Of a stretch of DNA of 64,000 nucleotides, positions 24,301-33,212 are shown piece after piece. Origin of the DNA: Pseudomonadota bacterium (GTDB lineage: Bacteria > Myxococcota_A > UBA796 > CAJQPC01); contig JAAESX010000033.1 of NCBI GenBank assembly GCA_024228935.1, positions 62,001 to 126,000 of the forward strand, written 5' to 3'. Position numbers and translations under genes: made by a program. Within the stretch, counting starts at the first letter, position 1, and every line of letters begins with the position of its first letter. The notes under the pieces are model-generated. The model had not been told where the DNA came from, did no database searches, and worked only from the letters and a program-made list of their open reading frames with translations.

Positions 24301-27209
24301 CCCTCCAGGTCCAGACACCAGATCTGGGCGCGCACGCTTCGCGGGCCGTCCACGATGAGTGGCTGGTGTACCCGAACGACCACGTCGTGCTCGATCTCGG
24401 GTGGGGCCGGCTGGTCGAGGTAGACCTGCGCCGCTTCGACCGAGCTGGTCGCCACCAGCTTCCGGCGCTGTTGGAAGTCGGTTCGTCGGGCTGTGTAGAG
24501 CTCGACGTGCTCGTACTTGTAGCCCAGCTTGTCGAACAGCTCGGCGGCCGGCGCCCGCACCGAGAGGCGCTTGGTGGCGGCCATCTTCCCGACCTGGGCT
24601 GACTTCAGCTCGACGGGGACGGCCTCGCCAAGAAGCTGTGAGAGCTGCAGCCAGGGCACCAGGACCTGACCGAAGACCTCGTGGCTCACGGTCACGCCGA
24701 GCGCCTTGCCGTTGTCGCCCTGTTCGTTCTGGGCGAGGCGGTAGAGCGTCTTCCAAGCCTGGAATCCGTCTCCCCAGTACTGCGGCTCCTCACCCAGGTG
24801 GCCCTCCACCGAGTAGGGCCCGCCCTGACGAATCAGGGTCTGGACGAGCTTCTCCGGGTCCTTTTCCTTGCGCAGCAGTTCCGCGGCCCGGGCGAACGCC
24901 TGGAGTCCCTTCACCTGTTTCCGGACACGTCCGTCCAGGTCCCTCCATGCGGCAAGGTAGTCCTTCCGAACCCCGCCCTTCTCGGCGTACTTCAGCAGCG
25001 CCTCGCTGGACTTCAGGGTCTGGGCCAGGCCCGGGTTCGCGGACAGATCCGCGATGCGGCCCACCGCGGCGCGGAGCTCGATGTACCGCTGGGCTTGCTT
25101 GATGCATGCAAGCAGGAACTGGCTGTCGTCTCGCTCGAGGGAGCTGCTACGCGCCTTGTTCTTCCGTTCCTCTTCTTGTCGGCGCTGTTCGGCCTCCCCG
25201 AGGAGGTCGGCGAGCTGCTTCTCGTAGTCGGTGACCTGCGCCTCGAGCTCGGACACACGAGTGGACAGCTTGCCGACACGGACTCGAAGGGCGCCGGCGT
25301 CGGAGTCGGCCGTCGCCTTGGCGGTCTTGGCGTGATCACGCTCGGTCGTGAGCTGGGCCTTGTCCTTCTTGAGCTCGGAGACCTGTCGCTCCTTCCTTCT
25401 CAGCTCTCGCTGGTACTCGACGTTCGCGGCCTTCGCCGCCTTCAGCTCGGTCGAGCTCGCCGCGGCTGTGGGGGCGGAAGGCGCGAGCGGGCGAGGTGTG
25501 CCGTCGTCGACGTCGCCTTGGTCGACGTCCAGATCGACCTCGGCCTTCTCGGTCTTGGGGGCCTCCGTCGCGGCCTGGCCGTGCGTGTCGACGTCGCTCG
25601 TGGCTTGGATCAGATCCAGGCGTCCGAGCACCCTGGTGACGGCCTGGCAGAGGTCGATGGCGGCGTGAACGCCTCCCGGCTGGGCCGCGCGTAGGACGTT
25701 CATCGTGTAGCCGACGGCGTCCATCAGGTAGGTGAACAGGACCCCGTTGGTCGATGGCCGGGAGTGCGTCGCGGTGTCGAAGCCCTTCGCCTCGGCCCGC
25801 AGCGTCGCGAGCAACCAGGCGGTGGCCGCCAGCTCCTCGGCGTCGCCCCAGTTGGCCATGGGCGTGTCCTTGAGGCTCTGGGTCGCGGCGTTCCAGTCCC
25901 GCTCGTGGCTCGTCTCTGCGAACAGCCGGACCGGGACGCGGCTGCGCTTGGTCATCTGGACGTTGCGGAGGTAGGCCACGTTGCCCGTGGCGAGCGCGAG
26001 CAAGGTCTTCCGCTGGTTGGGTGCGAGGTCTGCCCACGAGCGCCGGACCACGTCTTCCGTCGCATACGACAGCGTGAGGATCGAGACCTGTTCGACGCCG
26101 GTCTCGTCTTCTTCAGGTGCGGGGGAGCCGAACCGACCGCGGAGGGCGCCGGCGGCCCAGTCCCAGGCTTGCTGGAGCCTGCCGCCGAGGCTCGTGGCGG
26201 TAACCACGGTCTTCTTGGCGAGCCACTTGATGAGCGCTCCGAGGAGCAGGAGAGGGACCCCGAGACAGAGCACGGCGCCCAGAAGAAGAAGAGGAAGAAG
26301 CGGGACCTCGCTCGAGTCTGCGCAGCTCTCGAGGTCCGAGCAGCCGTCGTCATCGCAGTCGACGGCGCCGTCCTCGTCGTCGTCGAGCTCGTTGTGGCAG
26401 GCGTCTTCGCCTTCCTCGAAGGTCTCCTCGGCCGCGGGCAGCTCGCCCTTCAACGTGATCCGAAGCGCCCAGTAGGGATCGAGGGACGCGTCCGGGCGGC
26501 TGCAGTTGCCGGCATAGTCCCGCTTGAAGCTGAACAGCTCGAGATCGCCTTCGAACGCCTCTCCGGGCGCGCCGGGGGTGCGGCAGTCGTCCGCGAACGT
26601 GTAGCGCTTGTTCACGTACTTGATGGCACAGGACTTCGCGCCGGGTAGGCGGAACCAGCCGACGACGACACCGCCGTCGGGATCGAGCCCCGTGGTCGGG
26701 TTGCCGTCTTCGTCCTGATTCAGTGCCTCGGTCCCGTGCTTGCTGGAGGGGACGGGACACGGGAGGCGTGCGTCGTTCTCGGCGACCGAGTAGTGCCCCG
26801 CCTGCCAGACGTCCATGACGCCTTTCAGTGGCTGTGCCAGGAGCCCGTGGAGCTGAGCGCTGGGCCACTCGCCGCCGGCACCCAGGTCGAAGGTCCGCTC
26901 GTGCGACAGCAGCTGGGTCGGCACCTCGGGGTCGTCGTTCTTGATGTCGTTCTTCGGGCACCAGTCCAGGTTCTTCGCCGTCAGGGGGGTGTCCGGGTCG
27001 CCGATCCCGTACTCGTCTCCATCGCAGTCTTGGCCGCCCTGCGAGACGAGCGGGGACACGAGCCTGTTCTCCCCGTCGTCCGTGAGCTCGACGGCGAATC
27101 GGGTTCCCTGCCGCTCCTTGACGTACTCCGCCGTGTTCGGCTGGTAGGGCTCGCCGCCCGAGGTCAGGTTGCCAGGAGTCGCCAGGGCAAGGGTCGACCA
27201 GAGAATCAT
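24297..27209 (-). CDS. Transmembrane coiled-coil protein with periplasmic domain
   Basis: 970 residues from ATG 27209, overlapping the Hsp70-like gene stop by 4 bases; the open frame upstream is not used because a signal peptide starts here (MILWSTLALATPG). Residues about 12-298 are exported and Cys-containing, closing with a MopE-like acidic motif (CHNELDDDEDGAVDCDDDGC). A membrane span (about 302-328, VPLLPLLLLGAVLCLGVPLL) follows, then a large cytoplasmic part with a predicted coiled coil (about 587-690, heptads such as LRVRVGKLSTRVSELEAQV) and a globular C-terminus. The topology, with an outer domain joined to an inner coiled coil, suits a linker between cell-wall enzymes and the Hsp70-like proteins. 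Function inferred only. Confidence 0.8.
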   Translation of the reverse strand: MILWSTLALATPGNLTSGGEPYQPNTAEYVKERQGTRFAVELTDDGENRLVSPLVSQGGQDCDGDEYGIGDPDTPLTAKNLDWCPKNDIKNDDPEVPTQLLSHERTFDLGAGGEWPSAQLHGLLAQPLKGVMDVWQAGHYSVAENDARLPCPVPSSKHGTEALNQDEDGNPTTGLDPDGGVVVGWFRLPGAKSCAIKYVNKRYTFADDCRTPGAPGEAFEGDLELFSFKRDYAGNCSRPDASLDPYWALRITLKGELPAAEETFEEGEDACHNELDDDEDGAVDCDDDGCSDLESCADSSEVPLLPLLLLGAVLCLGVPLLLLGALIKWLAKKTVVTATSLGGRLQQAWDWAAGALRGRFGSPAPEEDETGVEQVSILTLSYATEDVVRRSWADLAPNQRKTLLALATGNVAYLRNVQMTKRSRVPVRLFAETSHERDWNAATQSLKDTPMANWGDAEELAATAWLLATLRAEAKGFDTATHSRPSTNGVLFTYLMDAVGYTMNVLRAAQPGGVHAAIDLCQAVTRVLGRLDLIQATSDVDTHGQAATEAPKTEKAEVDLDVDQGDVDDGTPRPLAPSAPTAAASSTELKAAKAANVEYQRELRRKERQVSELKKDKAQLTTERDHAKTAKATADSDAGALRVRVGKLSTRVSELEAQVTDYEKQLADLLGEAEQRRQEEERKNKARSSSLERDDSQFLLACIKQAQRYIELRAAVGRIADLSANPGLAQTLKSSEALLKYAEKGGVRKDYLAAWRDLDGRVRKQVKGLQAFARAAELLRKEKDPEKLVQTLIRQGGPYSVEGHLGEEPQYWGDGFQAWKTLYRLAQNEQGDNGKALGVTVSHEVFGQVLVPWLQLSQLLGEAVPVELKSAQVGKMAATKRLSVRAPAAELFDKLGYKYEHVELYTARRTDFQQRRKLVATSSVEAAQVYLDQPAPPEIEHDVVVRVHQPLIVDGPRSVRAQIWCLDLEG

Positions 27210-29356
27210 GCGTCGTCTCCCCAACCGAACGGCAGTCCGGTGACCGGGTTCGTCAGGCCGGGCGGGTCGTGCTGGACCATCTCGCCGACGTCCCGCGGCC
27301 CGTTGTTTCGCAGCTCCCAGAGCTGCATCGACCACTTCTTGCAGTCGAAGTAGAGCAGGAAGTCGCGCTGCTTCTGCACCCGTGGAGCCCGGATGGAGCC
27401 GATCAGTCGGCGGCTCCAACGGCTGGACCCGGGGAAGTACCGCACGATGGTGCTCGGGAAGCGCCGCTGGCTGAAGAAGATGGGCGCGCCGGACGCGTCC
27501 GGGCCGAGTCGGATGGCCGCCCGGGCGAAGCCGCTGGGGAGGAGCCGCATGCGAGCGGGCCAGACGCGGATGGGCTCCAGCTCGCCGAGCTGGTACGTCA
27601 CTTCCTGGCTCACGAAGTGGGTCAGGCCCTTGTCGAGCTGGGCGAACGCGGCGGCATTGCAGATCCCGCGAACGCAGGCCAGCTTCATGTGGCTGGTCTC
27701 CCCGGCGACATCCTGGGTGGCCTCGGCGACCGCGCTGGCATCCGAGATGGCGCCGATCTTGAGCAGGTACATCGTGAGCGCCTGCTTCACGCCGGGCAGC
27801 AACGAGCCGCGGCCGGAGACCACGACCCGGTCGATCGTCGTCACGCCATCGCTGAACAGGTCGTCGATGACGGTGCGGACCGTCGCCCGGATGAAGGCCG
27901 CCAGCGGCCTCCGGAACTGCGGGTGCTTGAGGCTGGGGAGCGCGGGTCGCAGATCGAACACGCCCTGGTCGTGCGTGATGTCGTCGTGCTGGGCCTCTTT
28001 GTCGAGGTTCTCGTCGAGCACGGCGCTCAGCCACGAGGTCCACTTCTCGTCGAGCTCGGGTTCGTCCCCGCCGATCGCCCGGTTGGTCTCCTCGCTCCAG
28101 TCGCCCTTGGTGGTCTCCACATCGAACAGGAGCGCGAGTCGGCTGGTACCACCGACCTGCTTCATCAGTTTGCCCAGACGCTCGTGTTCGGGGTCCGCCA
28201 TGCGGTCGAGGATCTGCTTGACGAGCAGCTCGTCGATGTCGTTGCCGCCGAACGTGACGCCCGAGTAGGCGATGGACTCGACGAAGCTCCTGGCGCCAGG
28301 ACGACTGGCCTGCACGATCGCGGCGTCCGTCGAGCCGCCCCCGACGTCGAACACCAGCCATCGCTGTGGGTCGAAGACTCCCTTCTTCCGCTTGAGCTCC
28401 CACCAGACCACCGCCTCGGCCTCGCGGATCATGCGCGGGGGTGCTGTCACCGGTGCCTGCGTCCAGCCGCGCGTCCGAGCCAGGAACGCGAGCGTGTCCT
28501 GGAGCGCGTCTGTCGCCGCCTTTCGGATGACCTCGCACTCGTAGCTGCCGAATGCGTTCGGGACGGACAGGTAGAGCTCGAGACCATGGCGAGGCAGGTC
28601 GTCCAGCTGGAACCCGGGGATGCCGAGCTCCTTGGCGCGGGTGGCGCGGGCTGTCGGGTCCGCTTCGAGCGAGGCCAGGGTGCCCGAGTGTTCCGGCGCC
28701 ATCGCCAGCAGCAGCAGCTCCTGGATCACAGCGCGCAAGGCGCGGCGGCGCTTCTTGCCCGAGTTCTCATCTGCTCGCCCGTCCGACAGCATGCGCTTCA
28801 GCGACCTGTGGAACGCGTAGTCCCCCTTCACCTTCTTGTTGGACTGGAGAGCTTCGGCCCGGTCGCCCAGGACGGCGTGGTTCCCGTCCTGGGTCGGGAT
28901 GGCGAACACCGAGCGCACGGTCATCTGGGGCTGGCCGGGGATCTGCGAGAGGTTCGCGAGCGTCGGCTCGCCGTCCAACGTCGCCGCGGCCACCGCACAG
29001 GCGGATGTGCCGAAGTCCATGCAGATGCGTGCGGCACGCTCAGACTTGATCGGCGGCTCGGGGGGCTCCTCCAGGTCCGGGCTCAGGTGCGCTGCGGGAG
29101 GCGGCGGGGGCGCGACTGGCTGAGCTGCCGGAGGCGCTACGACCTCGGTCTCGACCTCTTCGGTCGCGAGCTGGTCATGTTGGCTCGTCGTGGGCGCCAA
29201 CGGGTCGTCCTCGTCCCTCTTCGTGAGCTGCTTGGGGCGCGCCTGCGTGTCCGGGAGCGCGGGCTTGGTGCGCGTCGTGCGCTTGTCCCACCAGGCCACG
29301 ATGCTGGCCCACAGGCCGGCAAGGAATCCGGTCGTCTCTGGCGTCTCTTCAGACAT
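27206..29356 (-). CDS. Hsp70/actin-fold ATPase with N-terminal extension, no substrate domain
   Basis: 716 residues. An N-terminal helix (FLAGLWASIVAWWDKR, amphipathic and perhaps membrane-touching) and a Pro/Glu-rich linker precede an actin-like ATPase core. Phosphate-1 loop ICMDFGTSACAVA (about 111-123), phosphate-2 loop WLVFDVGGGSTDAAIV (about 333-348), and an adenosine-site RVVVSGRGSLLPGVKQ are all intact. Between them LELYLSVPNAFGSYEC resembles the DnaK/MreB connecting strand. There is no beta-sandwich substrate domain as in DnaK and no J-domain gene nearby, so it is not the housekeeping chaperone. Position between cell-wall and coiled-coil genes suggests a MreB-like or regulatory role. 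Overlaps its upstream neighbour by 8 bases. Confidence 0.85.
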   Translation of the reverse strand: MSEETPETTGFLAGLWASIVAWWDKRTTRTKPALPDTQARPKQLTKRDEDDPLAPTTSQHDQLATEEVETEVVAPPAAQPVAPPPPPAAHLSPDLEEPPEPPIKSERAARICMDFGTSACAVAAATLDGEPTLANLSQIPGQPQMTVRSVFAIPTQDGNHAVLGDRAEALQSNKKVKGDYAFHRSLKRMLSDGRADENSGKKRRRALRAVIQELLLLAMAPEHSGTLASLEADPTARATRAKELGIPGFQLDDLPRHGLELYLSVPNAFGSYECEVIRKAATDALQDTLAFLARTRGWTQAPVTAPPRMIREAEAVVWWELKRKKGVFDPQRWLVFDVGGGSTDAAIVQASRPGARSFVESIAYSGVTFGGNDIDELLVKQILDRMADPEHERLGKLMKQVGGTSRLALLFDVETTKGDWSEETNRAIGGDEPELDEKWTSWLSAVLDENLDKEAQHDDITHDQGVFDLRPALPSLKHPQFRRPLAAFIRATVRTVIDDLFSDGVTTIDRVVVSGRGSLLPGVKQALTMYLLKIGAISDASAVAEATQDVAGETSHMKLACVRGICNAAAFAQLDKGLTHFVSQEVTYQLGELEPIRVWPARMRLLPSGFARAAIRLGPDASGAPIFFSQRRFPSTIVRYFPGSSRWSRRLIGSIRAPRVQKQRDFLLYFDCKKWSMQLWELRNNGPRDVGEMVQHDPPGLTNPVTGLPFGWGDDA

Positions 29357-32300
29357 CTACGGGCTCCACGACGACGGTGTGTTCGGAGTCTATGACGATG
29401 GAGAGCACGCCCTCGATGCGGCCGTCCGCGCGCGGGGTCCATGCCACCGCGTTCGGGTCCCAGGCCACGTCGTGGTCCGGGCGCTCACCAGGAATCGTCG
29501 AGATCGCCTCGCGGTCGAGCAGGGCGCGCATCTCTGCCTGTCCCATCTCCCAGGCGCGCTCTGGATCTGACACGCGTCCCGGGGGCAAGGGAGCCATCCA
29601 GGTGCGGATGATCCGGCAGGACTCGGCTCGCAGGATCGTCACCTCGACGGCCAGCCCCGCGGCGATCTGGCCTGCTTGCAGCAAGACCTGGGCGGCCGCC
29701 TGTCCGTCGGGTCGCCGGTAGAGGTAGACCACGCGGTCCCGGAACACGCTCTGGCTCGGAGTGAATCCGCCCGTGGTCCCGAGCGCGTACCGTCGCGCTC
29801 CGAGGGTGACCGCGGCCTTCAGCAGATGCGGCGGAGCCATCTCGACGTGCGGAGCATGCCCCGGGCTCGAGAGCGCGCGGACCTGCGCCCGCACCTCGTC
29901 CAGCAGGCGCGGAGTCTGGGCGGCTCGGCCGGTGAGCACCACGAGATCCACCGTGTCCAGTGTCCGGTCGCCGGCCGGCATCCTCCCAAGCAGCACGGCG
30001 AGCGGGAGCCGCGCCATCCGGTGCAGCACGGAGTCCAGGGCCTGGCTCGTCGAGAGCGCCAGGAGCTCGGCGTTCAAGTCCTCGTGGCCGTCGCCGACGG
30101 GAAGGCGGTAGTCCAGGACCTCTCCGAACTCGGCCTCTCCGGTGGCCACTCGGATCTTCGCCCGCTCCATCTCCAGACGAAGCTGGGCCTTGTCCCCCGC
30201 GTAGCTGGCCCAGGACAGGTAGCCCTTGCCCGAGGCGGCGCAGAGTGCGTCGAAGAACGCGACGTCGACGTCCCGTCCGCCGACGCGTGCGCCTCCGGTG
30301 CTGCGGACCTCGACCTTCTGGGTCCACCCCTTGCGTGGCTCGACCCGCACCATCGCTGCGTCGGAGGTCCCCGCCCCGTAGTCGACCACGAGGATGGTCA
30401 CGAAGGGTCCCAGGGGCTTCAGCTCGGGCGGAGGCGCGCCGAAGATGTCGCTGGCGCGCCACAGCGCGACGGCCTCGGCTTCGTGGAGCAACATGATGGC
30501 GCCCCGATCGAGCAACCCGGAGCGCCGGATCCCCACCTCGAGCGCCTGCCGGTAGAGCGGGTCCGCGTCGTTCGGGAGTGTCGCGACCAGCAACCGGCGG
30601 CGCCGCGAGGAGAGCCGGACACGCTCGGTCGCCGTGGCCGTGGGCTGGATCGCCTGGACCTCGTCGCCCTCGAGCAGCGGCGCGACCCGCTGCCGCAGGA
30701 TCGCCGAGACGATCAGGGCCAGATCGCGCCGACGCTCCTCGCTGCCCATGCTGCTCAGGACGGTGCCCTTGATCGAGTCGAGGTAGCGGCCGGCATCCCG
30801 GTCCTGCGCGCTCGCTTCCGGAGCGAGAACCACCCGGCCGTCGTGGGTGACGAACGCGTCGCTGGGCAGGTCCTCCGCGTCGCCGGACAGCCCGTCGCCC
30901 AGCGGGAGATAGCCGTACGCCTCTTGCAGGGGGTCCTGCAGGAGGACGCGCGTGGCGCTGGTTCCGAAGTCCAGGCAGGCGGCGTAGTGCAAGTCCTCGT
31001 GCTGCACCCGGAACCGTCGGCGGACGTCGGGCACCGAGACCGCGTCCGCCCCCGCGACCTGCCAGGTGAAGCGCAGGACGACGTCCACCGTCCATTGTGC
31101 TGGGGCGTCCTCGGCGTACAGACCCTCCGGGTGGAGGAGCGCCAGGAAGACTCGCGCCGGCTTGCGGCTGCAGGTCTGCTCGAGTGACCAGTCCCGGTCG
31201 ATCTCGTGGTCCGACGTCCGGATGACCGCGTGACTCCGGTGCTCGGTCCCATCCGACGCTCGGAAGCGAACCCCACTCCCGGCGAGCCTCCACGTGACGG
31301 GGAGCGTCGAGCTCTCGTCGCGCGGCGGGTTCATCAGCAGGACCTCGGCGAACGCGTCACCCGCAACGACCGGAGCCGCCTGCAGGCTCTGGTGGCGCGT
31401 CGCACACTGCGAGTCGAGCAGCAGCCGCAGCGTCGGGCTGGGCTCGACCGGGACAGCCTTCAGCCGCAGGACCTTGTACAGGCTCTTCTCGACGTCCCGA
31501 TACCGGGAGAGCGGGCTCTCGTCGGTGATGTGGACGGCCAGCTCGACCACGACCTCGAGCGCCTCACGGCCGGCGATGACCTCGGTCAGTTGGGCGACAC
31601 GGGCGTGGTCGATGCGGTCGTGGTTCGTCGTGATGGTCAGCGGCGCGTCGTGAGTCGCGCCCTCGGTCGGCCGATTGATCGTCATCTCGTAGCCGGTGTC
31701 CGTGGGCGTCCAACCGGGCGCGTCGAGGCTCTGGAAGCCCTCGTGGTCCACCACCGGGACCTGCGCCTGGACGAAGGACCGCCGCGTGACGCGGATCTTC
31801 AGGCGCGCGAGACGGGCCGGCAACGGACTCGCATCGCGGAGCAGCAGCCGCACGTCTCGGTCGAACGACCCGCCGTCGATCCCAGCCAGATCGATGATGT
31901 CGTCGTCTTCCCATGCCCAGTCCACGTCGAGGCGACGCTTTCGGGTCCAGACGAACCAGGCCAGGACACAGAGGGTGGCGATGGTGCCGGCCATCCCTGT
32001 CGCGGTGGCGACCTCGCTTGCCCGGTAGGGCGTGAGCGCGATGCTGACTTCGGGCGCCGGGACGGTCCGGATCTCGGTCAGGGCGACGGCCGGGAGGCTC
32101 GCCGCGGTCGCCGAAGTGCGTCGGAGCCGAATCTCCGCGGCGAGCTCGGGCAGGTAGGCCGCGTCGGCACCCCCGAACAGCTCCTCGCGCTCGGACAGCA
32201 GGGTGTCGAGCAGACGCTCAGACGACGCGACCTGCAAGCCGGCCTCGGACCAGTCGATCGGCACGTCTGCGGCATCCCGACCGCGGAACAGGACCTGGGC

Positions 32301-33212
32301 ATGGGCGGACAAGGCGTCGATGTCCCCGAGCTCGACGCGCCAGCTGCCCAGCGGCTGGGACAGCTCCATTCGCGTCCGACCCCGCAGGTCGACGTGGATC
32401 GGTTCGCCCGAGACGGTCCACTGGAGCTCGGGTGCCCGCGCGTGCCGTCGGAAGTCCAGCTCGTACGCCGTCAGCTTCTCGAACGCCGTTCCGACTTCCC
32501 TCAGCAGGTAGACGTCCTGGCGAATGTGCTTGTAGTAGGCGGCGGCGGGGAACCCCAGATCGTCCTTCACCCGGCTCGCTTCGCGGTCGACGGCGTAGCT
32601 CCGGTTTCCGGTCCGCACCATCGTCAGGGTGACTCGACCCGGCGCATTGCACGCGGCGTCGAGCTGGCCCCAATGGTCGAGCGCGCGGGTGAACGCGTGG
32701 TGGACCTTCGCGCCAGCATGGGACACCGAGCGCTGGTTGTCGGAGTCGCCCTTGTGCCCTGCCTCGGGGCCGCCCTCGTAGTCCTCGACCATCCGGCCCG
32801 TGATGCTCCGCTGGATGGCCGAGGAGAGCTCGACGGGTGAGCCGGCGATGGCATGGACGGGATCGACCGGGTCCGCGTCTCCGGTGTGGGCCAGGCTCTC
32901 GCCGAGCAGCGCGAACACCTGGGCGTGGCCGCTGGCGCTCGGGAGCCGGGACCGCCTCGTCGTGTCGTCCCGTGAGAACCCCTCGGGGAAGATGCTGATC
33001 AGGTCCCCGTCCTGGGCCAACGGTTCGACCTCGTCCGACCCGAACAGCTGGACGAGGAGCTCTTCGCGCATCTGCTGCTGGTGTGTTCCGAACGGCACGT
33101 CCCGGTCGTCCGGGAGGCGCCGCTCCCACAGCACCAGGTGCAGCGCCGGCGTGTCCGTGTGGGCGCACGGCAGCTCGTCTGCGAGCGCCACGCTGGAGAG
33201 GAACAGGATCAT
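29349..33212 (-). CDS. Transmembrane protein with periplasmic N-terminus and Hsp70-like ATPase C-terminus
   Basis: 1287 residues. Order: a short signal peptide (MILFLSSVALADELPC); an exported region of about 390 residues; a membrane span at about 405-422 (GMAGTIATLCVLAWFVW) followed by the stop-transfer TRKRR; a cytoplasmic strand-rich middle (about 430-740); and an Hsp70/actin-fold ATPase from about 745 to 1160. Nucleotide loops are AACLDFGTSATRVLLQD, LVVDYGAGTSDAAMV and DLVVLTGRAAQTP. The last 100 residues form another small domain. Joining an outside domain to an inside actin-fold ATPase in one chain suggests signal or force transmission across the membrane. The start overlaps the upstream gene by ATGA. 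I know no named family with this layout. Confidence 0.82.
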   Translation of the reverse strand: MILFLSSVALADELPCAHTDTPALHLVLWERRLPDDRDVPFGTHQQQMREELLVQLFGSDEVEPLAQDGDLISIFPEGFSRDDTTRRSRLPSASGHAQVFALLGESLAHTGDADPVDPVHAIAGSPVELSSAIQRSITGRMVEDYEGGPEAGHKGDSDNQRSVSHAGAKVHHAFTRALDHWGQLDAACNAPGRVTLTMVRTGNRSYAVDREASRVKDDLGFPAAAYYKHIRQDVYLLREVGTAFEKLTAYELDFRRHARAPELQWTVSGEPIHVDLRGRTRMELSQPLGSWRVELGDIDALSAHAQVLFRGRDAADVPIDWSEAGLQVASSERLLDTLLSEREELFGGADAAYLPELAAEIRLRRTSATAASLPAVALTEIRTVPAPEVSIALTPYRASEVATATGMAGTIATLCVLAWFVWTRKRRLDVDWAWEDDDIIDLAGIDGGSFDRDVRLLLRDASPLPARLARLKIRVTRRSFVQAQVPVVDHEGFQSLDAPGWTPTDTGYEMTINRPTEGATHDAPLTITTNHDRIDHARVAQLTEVIAGREALEVVVELAVHITDESPLSRYRDVEKSLYKVLRLKAVPVEPSPTLRLLLDSQCATRHQSLQAAPVVAGDAFAEVLLMNPPRDESSTLPVTWRLAGSGVRFRASDGTEHRSHAVIRTSDHEIDRDWSLEQTCSRKPARVFLALLHPEGLYAEDAPAQWTVDVVLRFTWQVAGADAVSVPDVRRRFRVQHEDLHYAACLDFGTSATRVLLQDPLQEAYGYLPLGDGLSGDAEDLPSDAFVTHDGRVVLAPEASAQDRDAGRYLDSIKGTVLSSMGSEERRRDLALIVSAILRQRVAPLLEGDEVQAIQPTATATERVRLSSRRRRLLVATLPNDADPLYRQALEVGIRRSGLLDRGAIMLLHEAEAVALWRASDIFGAPPPELKPLGPFVTILVVDYGAGTSDAAMVRVEPRKGWTQKVEVRSTGGARVGGRDVDVAFFDALCAASGKGYLSWASYAGDKAQLRLEMERAKIRVATGEAEFGEVLDYRLPVGDGHEDLNAELLALSTSQALDSVLHRMARLPLAVLLGRMPAGDRTLDTVDLVVLTGRAAQTPRLLDEVRAQVRALSSPGHAPHVEMAPPHLLKAAVTLGARRYALGTTGGFTPSQSVFRDRVVYLYRRPDGQAAAQVLLQAGQIAAGLAVEVTILRAESCRIIRTWMAPLPPGRVSDPERAWEMGQAEMRALLDREAISTIPGERPDHDVAWDPNAVAWTPRADGRIEGVLSIVIDSEHTVVVEPVDV

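Noticed and set aside
24297..28538. A longer start for the coiled-coil gene, reaching into the Hsp70-like gene
   Set aside because: The upstream part has shadow-type composition; the signal peptide and the 4-base stop-start overlap place the start at 27209.
27206..29356. Annotation as DnaK
   Set aside because: No substrate-binding domain, a long N-terminal extension, no DnaJ/GrpE neighbours and a cell-wall operon context.
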